This document shows, one piece after another, positions 39,842-49,693 of a stretch of DNA of 64,000 nt (position 1 is the stretch's first letter; each line of letters opens with the position of its first letter). The notes under the pieces are model-generated. The model was given only the letters and a program-made list of their open reading frames with translations. It was not told the origin of the DNA and did no database searches. The stretch lies in the NCBI GenBank assembly GCA_021153325.1, contig JAGKTQ010000003.1:1-64000 (forward strand), given 5' to 3'. The DNA comes from Lachnospiraceae bacterium. GTDB taxonomy: Bacteria > Bacillota > Clostridia > Lachnospirales > Lachnospiraceae. A program made the position numbers and the translations under genes.

Positions 39842-42077
39842 TTATGCCAATATCATTGTAGATATTTCTCATGAAAAGGTCGACAGACCGTTTCAGTATA
39901 AAATACCGGAAAAGCTAAAGGGCAAAATAGAAGCCGGTACTTGTGTGCAAGTGCCTTTTGGAAAAGGAAATAAGCTGTTAAAAGGCTATGTCATTGAAGT
40001 TACCGACAGAGTGGAATATGCAGTGGATAGACTGAAAGAAATTGTGAGAATAGAAGAAGGGGCGGTAAGCGCAGAAGCCAATGCGATTAAACTTGCATGG
40101 TGGATGAAAACGACTTATGGTTCTACGATGATTCAGTCATTAAAAACAGTGCTCCCTGTGAAAAAGGAAGTCCGGCAGCTTTTAAAAAAGACAATAAAAC
40201 GACTTGCCGGAAAAGAAGAGATTTTGTTTGAAAGAAATGAGGCAGCAAGGAAACATCAGACGGCAAAGGAACGGCTTTTGACAGAACTTTTGGAAATGGA
40301 AGAGCTTCCCTATGAGCTTGTCACAGGAAAGCTTGGGGTATCGCCTGCAACAATCAAAAGTCTGGAAAGACAAAGTCTGATAAAGATTCAGACACAAAAC
40401 TATTACCGAAATCCGGTGAAAATAGAAAATACGCAGGGTGAAAAGAAAATATTAAGCAGCAGGCAGCAGCAGATTGTAGATGCGGTGCTTTCTGATCATG
40501 ATCAGGGTCAGACCGGTACTTATCTGGTACATGGAATTACAGGAAGTGGAAAGACCGAAGTATATATGGAAATGATAGACGGCATGATAAAAAGAAAAAA
40601 GGCTTCTATCGTGCTGATACCGGAAATTGCACTGACCTATCAGACATTGATGCGGTTTTATAGGCGGTTCGGTGATCGGGTGTCCGTTATGAATTCCACA
40701 TTGTCCAACGGAGAAAAGTACGACCAGTTCGAGCGTGCTAAAAAGGGAGAAATTGATGTCATCATTGGTCCACGGTCTGCACTGTTCACTCCATTTCCCC
40801 AAATTGGACTGATCATTATAGATGAAGAGCATGAGAACAGCTACAAAAGTGAAACGATGCCAAAGTATCATGCGAGAGAAACAGCAATCGAAATTGCCAA
40901 AATGCACGGAGCAAGTGTGGTGTTAGGTTCTGCAACCCCTTCTATGGAAGCCTATTACAGGGCAAAAACAGGGGAATATAAACTGTTTACTTTGAACGAA
41001 AGGCTTACCGGAGGTAAACTGCCACTGGTGCATACGGTCGACTTAAGAGAAGAATTAAAACAGGGAAACCGTTCCATTTTCAGTGAGAAGCTAACGCAAT
41101 TACTGGAAGAGAGGCTGGAAAACAAACAGCAGACTATGCTGTTCCTAAATCGAAGAGGATATGCAGGATTTGTTTCCTGCCGTGCCTGTGGGCTGGTCAT
41201 GAAATGTCCCCATTGTGATGTTTCTTTATCGGAACATAAAGGGGGAAGATTAGTCTGCCATTATTGTGGCTATGAACAGCCTGCAGTAAACAAATGTCCT
41301 TCCTGCGGTTCAAAATATATTTTGGGCTTTAGGGCGGGAACGGAACAGGTGGAAGAACAGGTAAAAAAGCAATTTCCACAGGCAAGAGTTCTGCGTATGG
41401 ATGCAGATACGACAAAAAAGAAGGAAAGCTACGAACAGATACTTTCTGCTTTTGCAAACAAGGAAGCAGATATTTTGGTAGGAACGCAGATGATCGTGAA
41501 GGGACATGATTTCCCGGCGGTCACCGTAGTGGGAGTCCTTTTAGCAGATCTGTCCCTTCATGTTTCGGATTATATGGCAGCGGAACGGACCTTTCAGCTT
41601 CTGACGCAGGCAGCAGGACGCGCTGGCAGAGGCAGGCAGCCGGGAGAAGTGGTGATTCAGACATATCAGCCGGAGCATTACAGTATTGTCCATGCGGCAG
41701 AGCAAAATTATGAAGCCTTTTATGAGGCGGAAATGTGTTATAGAGAAATGCTTTCTTATCCGCCGGCAGCACATATGATGGCGGTACAGATCATGGCAAA
41801 GGAAGAAGAAAAAGGGGAAGCACTTGCAGAGCATTTTTCGGGAATCATAAAAGAAGAGTACAAAGACCGGGCAGCAGCATTAAGGCTATCTGTCATAGGA
41901 CCTGCAAAGGCGGGCATTGGTAAGATCAACGATATTTACCGCTTTGTGTTCTATGTGAAATGTAAGGAATATAAGTATCTGACACAGATGAAGGATAAAC
42001 TGGAAGAAGAGATATTTACATTACAGTTAAAAAACGAAATGGTTCAATTTGATTTTGACCCAATGAATACATTTTAA
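39831..42077 (+). CDS. priA: primosomal replication restart helicase PriA
   Basis: Superfamily 2 helicase that reloads the replisome at stalled forks. The 748-residue protein has the N-terminal DNA-binding domain (about 1-105), Walker A GITGSGKTEVY near 236, DEEH box, and the zinc-binding insertion with paired CXXC motifs (CRACGLVMKCPHC, CHYCGY, CPSCGS; about 445-490). Translation most likely starts at TTG 39831, inside the murE end, with GGAAGAG upstream; no ATG fits before conserved sequence begins. Confidence 0.95.
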   Translation: MEGNYANIIVDISHEKVDRPFQYKIPEKLKGKIEAGTCVQVPFGKGNKLLKGYVIEVTDRVEYAVDRLKEIVRIEEGAVSAEANAIKLAWWMKTTYGSTMIQSLKTVLPVKKEVRQLLKKTIKRLAGKEEILFERNEAARKHQTAKERLLTELLEMEELPYELVTGKLGVSPATIKSLERQSLIKIQTQNYYRNPVKIENTQGEKKILSSRQQQIVDAVLSDHDQGQTGTYLVHGITGSGKTEVYMEMIDGMIKRKKASIVLIPEIALTYQTLMRFYRRFGDRVSVMNSTLSNGEKYDQFERAKKGEIDVIIGPRSALFTPFPQIGLIIIDEEHENSYKSETMPKYHARETAIEIAKMHGASVVLGSATPSMEAYYRAKTGEYKLFTLNERLTGGKLPLVHTVDLREELKQGNRSIFSEKLTQLLEERLENKQQTMLFLNRRGYAGFVSCRACGLVMKCPHCDVSLSEHKGGRLVCHYCGYEQPAVNKCPSCGSKYILGFRAGTEQVEEQVKKQFPQARVLRMDADTTKKKESYEQILSAFANKEADILVGTQMIVKGHDFPAVTVVGVLLADLSLHVSDYMAAERTFQLLTQAAGRAGRGRQPGEVVIQTYQPEHYSIVHAAEQNYEAFYEAEMCYREMLSYPPAAHMMAVQIMAKEEEKGEALAEHFSGIIKEEYKDRAAALRLSVIGPAKAGIGKINDIYRFVFYVKCKEYKYLTQMKDKLEEEIFTLQLKNEMVQFDFDPMNTF

Positions 42078-42101
42078 ACTACGTTGATGGAGGAAAAGAA
42101 A

Positions 42102-42602
42102 ATGGCTATTAGAAATATTCGTGAAATCGGTGATGAGGTCTTAAACAAAACTTGTAAAGAAGTAAAAGAGATCACACCTAGAATCAAAGAACTGATTGAA
42201 GATATGCTGGATACGATGTATGAGGCAAATGGTGTTGGACTTGCCGCACCTCAGGTTGGTATTTTAAAAAGAATCGTTGTTATTGATGTGACAGGAGAAG
42301 ATCCGATCGTCATGATCAATCCGAGAATTGTCGAGACGGATGGAGAACAGACAGGATACGAAGGATGCCTTTCTGTACCGGGCAAAAATGGTGTGGTGAC
42401 AAGACCGAATTATGTCAAAGCAGTAGCATTTAATGAAAACATGGAAGAGTATGAAATTGAAGGAACGGAAATTCTGGCAAGAGCGATCTGCCATGAGTTA
42501 GATCACTTGGACGGACACCTTTATGTAGAAAAGGTAGAAGGAAGATTATTGGATTCTTCTGAATTGGAAGAAGAATTTGAAGAAGATGATTTTGAAGAAT
42601 AA
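42102..42602 (+). CDS. def: peptide deformylase
   Basis: Removes the formyl group from new proteins. The 166-residue metalloenzyme has all three motifs: GVGLAAPQVG near 44, EGCLSVPG near 87 and HELDHLDG near 131. Start at 42102 with GGAGG 8 bases upstream; an ATG at 42084 is upstream of that site. An acidic tail (EEEFEEDDFEE) closes the protein. Directly upstream of fmt, the enzyme that puts the formyl group on. Confidence 0.96.
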   Translation: MAIRNIREIGDEVLNKTCKEVKEITPRIKELIEDMLDTMYEANGVGLAAPQVGILKRIVVIDVTGEDPIVMINPRIVETDGEQTGYEGCLSVPGKNGVVTRPNYVKAVAFNENMEEYEIEGTEILARAICHELDHLDGHLYVEKVEGRLLDSSELEEEFEEDDFEE

Positions 42603-42653
42603 GCTGAGCGTAGAAGGGGAATTATCGGAAACGAGAGGAATGGAGGAGCACAC

Positions 42654-43583
42654 ATGAAAATTTTATTTATGGGTACACCGGATTTTGCGGTAGGTGCATT
42701 GGAAGCGTTGATACAGTCAGAACATGAGGTCGTAGGCGTGGTAACGCAGCCGGACAAGCCAAAGGGCAGAGGCAAGGAAATGCAGTTTCCACCAGTGAAA
42801 GAATGTGCATTAAAATATAATATCCCGGTATATCAGCCGGTAAGAGTAAAAACACCGGAGGGAGTAGAAATGTTACGTTCTTTTGGGGCGGATATTTTTG
42901 TGGTGGCAGCTTTTGGACAGATTCTTTCCAAAGAAATTCTGGATATGCCAAAATACGGATGTATCAACATTCATGCTTCTCTCCTTCCGAAATATCGTGG
43001 CGCAGCACCGATACAGTGGGCGGTCATTGATGGCGAAAAGCAGTCTGGTGTAACGATTCAGCAGATGAATGAAGGTATTGATACGGGAGATATCCTGTTA
43101 AAAGCGGTAGTAGACCTGGATCCGAAGGAAACAGGCGAAAGCCTTTACGAAAAACTGAGCAAAACGGGAGCAGAGCTGATCTTGCAAGTACTTCCGATGA
43201 TAGAGGCGGGTACAGTAAAACCGGAAAAACAGGATGAAGCTTTAAGTACGCATGCAGGAAAATTGAGCAAAGCATTAGGTTGTATTGACTGGAAAAAGAG
43301 TGCGGTGGAAATCGAAAGATTGATTCGCGGCTTAAATTCCTGGCCAAGTGCCTATACTTCTTTTAAAGGGAAGACATTAAAAATCTGGGAAGCAGATGTT
43401 GTGGAAGAAAATGCCGGTGAGCCGGGTAGTGTTGCAGAAGTTACAAAGACAGAAATTATAGTCAACACTGGAGAAGGTAAGCTTGCTTTGAAAACGATAC
43501 AGCTGGAAGGTAAAAAACGGATGTCAGTAAAAGATTTCCTGTTAGGATACAGCGTAGAAGCAGGAGAAGCTTTAGGCAATTAG
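42654..43583 (+). CDS. fmt: methionyl-tRNA formyltransferase
   Basis: Formylates initiator Met-tRNA using 10-formyl-tetrahydrofolate. The 309-residue protein has the formyltransferase domain with NIHASLLPKYRGAAPIQWA near 106 (containing the catalytic N and H) and the following GIDTGDILL, and a C-terminal OB-like domain from about 205. GGAGGAGC is upstream. It forms the usual priA-def-fmt group. Confidence 0.96.
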   Translation: MKILFMGTPDFAVGALEALIQSEHEVVGVVTQPDKPKGRGKEMQFPPVKECALKYNIPVYQPVRVKTPEGVEMLRSFGADIFVVAAFGQILSKEILDMPKYGCINIHASLLPKYRGAAPIQWAVIDGEKQSGVTIQQMNEGIDTGDILLKAVVDLDPKETGESLYEKLSKTGAELILQVLPMIEAGTVKPEKQDEALSTHAGKLSKALGCIDWKKSAVEIERLIRGLNSWPSAYTSFKGKTLKIWEADVVEENAGEPGSVAEVTKTEIIVNTGEGKLALKTIQLEGKKRMSVKDFLLGYSVEAGEALGN

Positions 43584-43604
43584 TGAGTGGAAAGGAATAT
43601 GCGT

Positions 43605-44303
43605 ATGAGAGGATATTATGGTTATTATATGGACCCCACTTATATTTTAGTGTTGATCGGTGCCATTCTTTGTATGTGGGCAAGTTTTAGAGTGAACAGC
43701 ACCTTCAAAAAATATAACAAGGTAAGAAGCCGCAGCAATCTGACAGGAGCGCAGGCTGCAGCGGAACTGTTAAAGAGACAGGGAATTTATGATGTACAGA
43801 TCGAGCACGCACGAGGAAATCTTACAGACCATTATGATCCAAAGGCAAAAGTACTTCGCCTTTCTGATGCTACTTACAGCTCCACTTCCGTAGCGGCAAT
43901 TGGCGTAGCCGCTCATGAATGTGGTCATGCGATTCAGCATAATGAAGAATATATGCCGTTGAAAATAAGAAGTGCCATTGTGCCATTGGCAAATTTTGGC
44001 TGTCGTTTCGGTATTCCGATTATTGTACTTGGACTTTTCTTCGGACAGTTTTTGGTAGAGATCGGTATTTGGGTATTTGCTCTTTCGGTATTGTTCCAGA
44101 TCGTGACACTTCCGGTAGAGTTCAATGCATCAAGCAGAGCGGTAACATTACTTTCCGATTACGGTATTTTGGTCGGGGAAGAAAATGGACAGTGTAAAAA
44201 AGTATTAAAAGCAGCAGCGCTGACTTACGTGGCAGCAGCAGCGTCTTCGATATTACAGCTTTTGCGTCTGATTCTCTTATTTGGAAACAGACGGGATGAT
44301 TAA
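43605..44303 (+). CDS. YugP-like membrane zinc metallopeptidase
   Basis: Membrane protease-like protein of 232 residues. It begins MRGYYGYYMDPTYIL with a first helix, has the zinc motif AAHECGHAIQH near residue 100, and three more hydrophobic segments after it (about 126-150, 150-170 and 205-225). This matches the Pfam Zn-dependent protease_2 family (YugP), commonly found between fmt and rsmB in Clostridia. The ATG at 43605 has AGGA 8 bases upstream; ATG 43599 is also possible. Substrate unknown. Confidence 0.88.
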   Translation: MRGYYGYYMDPTYILVLIGAILCMWASFRVNSTFKKYNKVRSRSNLTGAQAAAELLKRQGIYDVQIEHARGNLTDHYDPKAKVLRLSDATYSSTSVAAIGVAAHECGHAIQHNEEYMPLKIRSAIVPLANFGCRFGIPIIVLGLFFGQFLVEIGIWVFALSVLFQIVTLPVEFNASSRAVTLLSDYGILVGEENGQCKKVLKAAALTYVAAAASSILQLLRLILLFGNRRDD

Positions 44304-44357
44304 TACGGAATCTGAGGATGCATTGCAAAGGCGCGGGAAGTAGAAAGGAAGACAAAC

Positions 44358-45710
44358 TTGGAAAATACAAGGGAAATCATTTTAGACATGTTGATGGAGA
44401 TCAATGCCGGAAAAGAATATAGTCATAAAGTGATAGGACAGGTTTTGGAAAAATACAATTATATGAATGGGCAGGACAAGGCGTTCATGAAACGTGTTAC
44501 TGAAGGCACCATTGAAAGGCAGATACAGCTTGACTATATTTTGAATTCCTTTTCCAATGTTCCAGTAAATAAAATGAAGCCGCTTATCCGCAATCTCCTG
44601 CGCATGAGTGTGTACCAGCTTTTGTTTATGGAGAGTATACCAGACAGTGCAGTCTGTAATGAAGCAGTGAAACTGGCAGGAAAACGAAAATTTCATAATT
44701 TAAAAGGCTTTGTAAATGGCGTGCTTAGAAACGTTGCAAGAAATAAAGAGGCAATCACTTATCCGAATAAGGAAAAAGAACCGATAAAAGCTATGTCTGT
44801 TTTGTATTCCTGCCCGGAATGGCTTGTGAAAATGTGGTCAGAAGAGTATGGTGCAGAAGGATGTGAACAGATATTAAAGGGACTTTTGGAGATTCATCCG
44901 GTCACGATACGAATCGAAGAAACGTTACCGGAAACAGAAAAGGAAGTCGTTTTAAAGCAGCTTAACGAAAAAGCAAAACAAGTAGAGAAACACCCTTACC
45001 TGCCCTATGCCTATACAGTAAAGGGACTGGAAGGACTGGCAAATGTACCAACCTTTGTGGAAGGCAGGATGACTGTGCAGGATGTCAGTTCCATGCTTGC
45101 TGTGGAAGCAGCCAATATACAGTCTGGTGATTTTGTACTGGATGTATGTGCAGCTCCTGGTGGCAAAAGCCTTCATGCAGCAACAAAGACTGGAGAAAAG
45201 GGCAGTGTAGAAGCAAGAGATGTATCGGAAAGAAAAACCGATCTGATTGAAGAAAATAAAAGCCGCTTAAAAAAGGAATGGGTAACGACAAAAGTATGGG
45301 ATGCGGCAGTTCTTGATGAGAGCATGATAGAGAAAGCAGATGTTGTACTTGCCGATGTACCTTGTTCGGGACTTGGCATTTTAGGAAAGAAAAGAGATAT
45401 TAAATACCGGGTGACGGAAGAATCGATGGAATCGCTAGGTGTACTTCAAAAAGAGATCATAGATACTGTTTGGCAATATGTGAGACCAGGCGGAACGCTT
45501 CTTTATAGTACCTGTACGATCCACAGGGCAGAGAATCAGGATATGGTCTCTTATATTACAGAAAAATATCCTTTTGAAACAGAGAGCTTGAATCCTTATT
45601 TGCCGAAGGAACTTTGGAGTGAAACAACAGAAAGAGGATTTTTACAGCTTTTGCCCGGTATACAGGAAAGCGACGGCTTTTTTATTGCAAGATTGAAAAG
45701 AAAAGCCTAG
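44358..45710 (+). CDS. rsmB: 16S rRNA (cytosine-967-C5)-methyltransferase
   Basis: Methylates cytosine 967 of 16S rRNA. The 450-residue protein has an N-terminal NusB-like RNA-binding domain (about 1-140) and a SAM-dependent methyltransferase domain with CAAPGGKSLHAA near 255, DVPCSGLG (first conserved Cys) and YSTCTI (second conserved Cys). The start is TTG at 44358 preceded by AAAGGAAG. rlmN follows after 12 bases. Confidence 0.94.
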   Translation: MENTREIILDMLMEINAGKEYSHKVIGQVLEKYNYMNGQDKAFMKRVTEGTIERQIQLDYILNSFSNVPVNKMKPLIRNLLRMSVYQLLFMESIPDSAVCNEAVKLAGKRKFHNLKGFVNGVLRNVARNKEAITYPNKEKEPIKAMSVLYSCPEWLVKMWSEEYGAEGCEQILKGLLEIHPVTIRIEETLPETEKEVVLKQLNEKAKQVEKHPYLPYAYTVKGLEGLANVPTFVEGRMTVQDVSSMLAVEAANIQSGDFVLDVCAAPGGKSLHAATKTGEKGSVEARDVSERKTDLIEENKSRLKKEWVTTKVWDAAVLDESMIEKADVVLADVPCSGLGILGKKRDIKYRVTEESMESLGVLQKEIIDTVWQYVRPGGTLLYSTCTIHRAENQDMVSYITEKYPFETESLNPYLPKELWSETTERGFLQLLPGIQESDGFFIARLKRKA

Positions 45711-45722
45711 GTGGAGTGAAAA

Positions 45723-46775
45723 ATGGAAAAAATAGATATAAAATCCCTGACACTGGAAGAGTTAAAAGCAGAAATGCAGACAATATCACAAAAGCCTTTC
45801 CGGGCGGTACAGCTTTATGAGTGGATGCACAAAAAGCTGGCAAGAAGTTTTGATGAGATGTCGAACTTGTCGAAAGAGCTTCGGGAACAATGCAAGGAAC
45901 GTTATACATTTACAGCATTGCAGGCGATTCAGGTGCAGGAATCTAAAATAGATGGAACGAAAAAATACTTGTTTGAGCTTTCAGATGGAAATGTAGTAGA
46001 AAGTGTATGGATGAAATATAAACATGGAAATTCAGTCTGTATTTCTTCTCAGGTAGGATGTCGTATGGGCTGCCGTTTCTGTGCTTCCACATTGGATGGG
46101 TTAGAAAGGTCTCTGCTCCCATCAGAAATGTTGGATCAGATTTACGAAATAACGAGATTGACTGGTGAGCGTGTTTCCAATGTGGTCGTAATGGGAACCG
46201 GCGAGCCGATGGACAATTATGATAATCTACTTAAATTTATCCGTCTTCTTACGGATGAAAATGGTTTAAACATCAGCCAGAGAAATTTGACCGTATCAAC
46301 CTGTGGGCTGGTACCACAGATGCGGAAACTGGCAGAAGAACAATTGCAGATAACACTGGCATTGTCTTTACATGCAACGACCAATGAAAAACGAAGAAAA
46401 TTAATGCCTATCGCCAATAAATATAGTCTGGATGAGCTGATGGAGGCGTGTGCCTATTACTTTGACAAGACAGGCAGACGCATTACCTTTGAATATAGTT
46501 TAGTGGGCGGTGTAAATGATACAGATGAGGATGCGAGAGAGTTGATCGCATTAGTTAGACCGCTAAATTGCCACGTAAATCTTATTCCGGTAAATCCGAT
46601 CGCAGAGCGTGATTATGTAGAATCTGCGAAGGAACAAGTGCAGGCATTTAAAAATAAACTTGAAAAAAACAAAATAAATGTTACTATTAGAAGGGAAATG
46701 GGCAGAGACATAGATGGTGCCTGTGGACAGCTTAGAAGAAGACATAAATTGGAATCAGGCCTAAAAGAAGGCTAG
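45723..46775 (+). CDS. rlmN: dual-specificity 23S rRNA/tRNA adenine-C2 methyltransferase RlmN
   Basis: Radical SAM enzyme that methylates A2503 of 23S rRNA and A37 of some tRNAs. The 350-residue protein has the cluster motif CRMGCRFC near 113, GMGEP-like MGTGEPMDNYDN, and the C-terminal catalytic cysteine in GACGQLRR. These features separate it from Cfr, which lies on a different branch; the housekeeping neighbourhood supports RlmN. Confidence 0.95.
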   Translation: MEKIDIKSLTLEELKAEMQTISQKPFRAVQLYEWMHKKLARSFDEMSNLSKELREQCKERYTFTALQAIQVQESKIDGTKKYLFELSDGNVVESVWMKYKHGNSVCISSQVGCRMGCRFCASTLDGLERSLLPSEMLDQIYEITRLTGERVSNVVVMGTGEPMDNYDNLLKFIRLLTDENGLNISQRNLTVSTCGLVPQMRKLAEEQLQITLALSLHATTNEKRRKLMPIANKYSLDELMEACAYYFDKTGRRITFEYSLVGGVNDTDEDARELIALVRPLNCHVNLIPVNPIAERDYVESAKEQVQAFKNKLEKNKINVTIRREMGRDIDGACGQLRRRHKLESGLKEG

Positions 46776-46790
46776 CAGGAGGAAACAACG

Positions 46791-47537
46791 GTGCTTAAGA
46801 CGTTTTCCATTACGGATATAGGAAAAAAGAGAAAAATAAATCAGGATTATGTTTATACATCGGAAATGCCACTTGGTAATTTGCCAAACGTATTCATTGT
46901 GGCAGATGGAATGGGTGGACATAATGCAGGAGATTATGCTTCCAAGTATACGGTGGAAACAATCGTGTCAGAGATTGAACAGTCTTTTGAAAAAAATCCT
47001 GCGAGAATTTTAGAAAAGGCGATTCAGGAGGCAAATAGTCACATCCGCCAAAAAGCGAGTGAAGATGAGTCTTTGAGTGGAATGGGAACAACAGTTGTAG
47101 CTGCAACCTGCCTTGGCAAATATTTAAAAGTGGCAAATGTGGGAGACAGCAGGCTGTACATTATAAATGAAGAGATCAAGCAGATCACAAGAGATCATTC
47201 TCTGGTGGAAGAGATGGTCCGCATGGGAGGCATTGACAGAGAGACTGCCAAGCATCATCCCGATAAAAATATTATTACAAGAGCAGTAGGCGCTAAAAAT
47301 ACAGTGGAAATTGACTTCTTTGATGTGGAGTTAAAAGAAGGAGATGTGATACTAATGTGTACGGATGGTCTTACCAATATGTTGGAGGATGAAGAGATCC
47401 GTATGATCTTAAATGGCCAACGGGATATTGTAGAAAAAGCGCAGGAGCTTGTAAAGGCGGCAAATGATAACGGGGGCAAAGATAATATAAGTGTTATTTT
47501 GATTGAACCTTTCGCAGAGGAGAGAAATAAAGCATGA
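46791..47537 (+). CDS. prpC: Stp1/PrpC-type PP2C Ser/Thr phosphatase
   Basis: Reverses phosphorylation by the neighbouring PASTA kinase. The 248-residue PP2C protein has the metal-binding residues in FIVADGMGGHNAGDYAS (near 36), GTTVVAA, NVGDSRLY, MCTDGLTN and GGKDNISVI. Translation starts at GTG 46791 with AGGAGG upstream. Its stop overlaps the kinase start by four bases, matching the conserved pair in Bacillota. Confidence 0.95.
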   Translation: MLKTFSITDIGKKRKINQDYVYTSEMPLGNLPNVFIVADGMGGHNAGDYASKYTVETIVSEIEQSFEKNPARILEKAIQEANSHIRQKASEDESLSGMGTTVVAATCLGKYLKVANVGDSRLYIINEEIKQITRDHSLVEEMVRMGGIDRETAKHHPDKNIITRAVGAKNTVEIDFFDVELKEGDVILMCTDGLTNMLEDEEIRMILNGQRDIVEKAQELVKAANDNGGKDNISVILIEPFAEERNKA

Positions 47538-49678
47538 TTAAAATAGGAATGATAATAGGCGAACGCTATGAGATTCTGGAAAAGATCGGAACTGGCGGTA
47601 TGTCCGATGTATATAAAGCAAAAGATCACAAACTGAATCGTTTTGTTGCAGTCAAGGTGTTAAAACAGGAATTTAGTGAGAATGCAAATTTTGTTTCCAA
47701 ATTCCGTATAGAAGCACAGGCGGCAGCAGGATTGATGCATCCGAATATTGTAAACGTGTATGACGTTGGAGAAGAAGGCGGCATTCATTATATTGTCATG
47801 GAGCTTGTAGAAGGGATTACTTTAAAGAAGTATATCGAAAAAAAGGCAAGACTTTCTGTAAAGGAAGCAGTCAGCATTGCGATTCAGGTATCTATGGGAA
47901 TTGAGGCTGCACACAATAGTCATATTATCCACAGAGATATTAAGCCACAAAATATTATTATTTCCAAAGAAGGAAAAGTAAAGGTGACTGATTTTGGTAT
48001 TGCAAAAGCAGCAACAAGCAATACGATCACTTCCAATGTGATGGGTTCTGTTCACTATACATCACCGGAACAGGCACGTGGCGGTTATAGTGATGAAAAA
48101 AGTGACATTTATTCTTTAGGTGTTACCTTGTTTGAAATGTTGACGGGACGTGTTCCTTTTAATGGGGAAACAACAGTAGCGATCGCTATTAAGCACATTC
48201 AGGAAGAAATGCCTTCTCCGAGAGAATATGTTTCTGAGATTCCAGTCTGCGTAGAACAGATCGTGTTTAAATGTTGCCAGAAGAGTCCGGACAGACGTTA
48301 TCAGTCTATGGCAGAGCTTGTAGAAGATCTGAAACAGGCATTGATCACACCGGATGAAGATTTTGTAAAAGTGGTCGACCCGGATGAGGATGCAAGCACA
48401 AAATTCATATCCGACAGGGATATGGCACAGATAAAAAGACAGTCCGAAAGACGCGAATCCATGGAAGAGGCTATGAGACTCAGACGACAGGATGAGATGG
48501 AAGAGGATGACGAAGAAGATCTGGATGACGAAGAAGACTATGATGAGGAAGAGTATGATGAGGAAGAGTATGATGAGGATTATGATCCGAAAATGGAGAA
48601 ACTCACAACGATTCTTGCTATTGTAGCAGCCGTATTGATCGGTTTGATCATTTTATTTATAGTAGGAAAGACATTTGGTATCTTTTCCTTTGGCGGAAAG
48701 GGTACGGAAGAAGAAAGCAGCACCTTGGAAACGCAGGCAGTAGAACAGGTAGAAATGATCAATGTCATCGGTATGACAATGGAAGATGCCAGAACGGCGT
48801 TAGTAAAACTCGGTGTAAGTCCGGAATTTACCTATGTAGAGTCTGATTCCGTAGAGGAAGGTATAGTCATTAGTGCCGATGTATCTACTGGGACGAAGAT
48901 TGATGTAAATTCTACTGTCGTTGTAACAGTCAGTGCCGGACAAAAAGGAATAGAAGTACCGGATGTATCTGGAGTTTCTTATGCAGAAGCCGTAACCATA
49001 TTACAGCAAAAAGGTTTTGTTGCTAACAAAGCAGAAAGCTATTCCAATGATGTAGCAAAAGGAAATGTTATTTCGCAGACACCAGAAGCTGGTTCTAAAG
49101 CACCAAGTGGTTCTGCCGTTACGGTAAGAGTCAGTCTTGGCGCGGAAGAGACAAAGGTCAGAGTTCCGAATGTGATCGGTCTGGATGAAGAAGATGCGAC
49201 CATCTCTCTTGTAGAAGCAGGTCTGACACCGGGTACGATCGAAGAAGTAAACAACGAAGATACAGCTTTGACTGGTCTGATCTGCTATCAGAGTTATTCC
49301 GTTGGCTCTTATGTAGAGGCAGGAACGGTAGTAGATATGAAGTTAAGTACCGGTCCAAAACAAGTAACGTATAAATATAACGGAAGCATTTCTGCACCGA
49401 CACAGGCAGAAGATCCAGACTATAAGAGCGATATGGATGTGCATGTAGTTATTACAAGTGCAGATGGAACGACGATTCTCGATACGACAACAAGAACGTT
49501 CCCTATTTCAGTAAATACAGCAGGAATCAAGTCGGCAACAGGAACGGTAACATTCACTTATACGGTGACTACCGAACCGACCACATCAACCAATCCGGAA
49601 ACCGGTGAGACGATTACCGTACCGGGAACTAGCGTGGAAAAGAATATATCAAGACCGATTGAATTTGTTGCAGAATAA
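47534..49678 (+). CDS. prkC: PASTA-domain Ser/Thr protein kinase PrkC/PknB
   Basis: Transmembrane kinase sensing cell-wall fragments. The 714-residue protein has a complete kinase domain (about 10-270; GTGGMSDVYKA, VAVKVL, HRDIKPQNI, DFGIAKA), a juxtamembrane acidic stretch (about 320-355) encoded by 15-bp repeats, one membrane helix (about 360-380), three PASTA repeats (about 405-610) and a C-terminal beta-rich domain of about 100 residues ending in a Thr-rich segment. It works with the adjacent PP2C phosphatase; known targets in relatives include division and wall proteins like those encoded at 53-63 kb. Confidence 0.95.
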   Translation: MIKIGMIIGERYEILEKIGTGGMSDVYKAKDHKLNRFVAVKVLKQEFSENANFVSKFRIEAQAAAGLMHPNIVNVYDVGEEGGIHYIVMELVEGITLKKYIEKKARLSVKEAVSIAIQVSMGIEAAHNSHIIHRDIKPQNIIISKEGKVKVTDFGIAKAATSNTITSNVMGSVHYTSPEQARGGYSDEKSDIYSLGVTLFEMLTGRVPFNGETTVAIAIKHIQEEMPSPREYVSEIPVCVEQIVFKCCQKSPDRRYQSMAELVEDLKQALITPDEDFVKVVDPDEDASTKFISDRDMAQIKRQSERRESMEEAMRLRRQDEMEEDDEEDLDDEEDYDEEEYDEEEYDEDYDPKMEKLTTILAIVAAVLIGLIILFIVGKTFGIFSFGGKGTEEESSTLETQAVEQVEMINVIGMTMEDARTALVKLGVSPEFTYVESDSVEEGIVISADVSTGTKIDVNSTVVVTVSAGQKGIEVPDVSGVSYAEAVTILQQKGFVANKAESYSNDVAKGNVISQTPEAGSKAPSGSAVTVRVSLGAEETKVRVPNVIGLDEEDATISLVEAGLTPGTIEEVNNEDTALTGLICYQSYSVGSYVEAGTVVDMKLSTGPKQVTYKYNGSISAPTQAEDPDYKSDMDVHVVITSADGTTILDTTTRTFPISVNTAGIKSATGTVTFTYTVTTEPTTSTNPETGETITVPGTSVEKNISRPIEFVAE

Positions 49679-49693
49679 ATTAAGAAGGAATAT

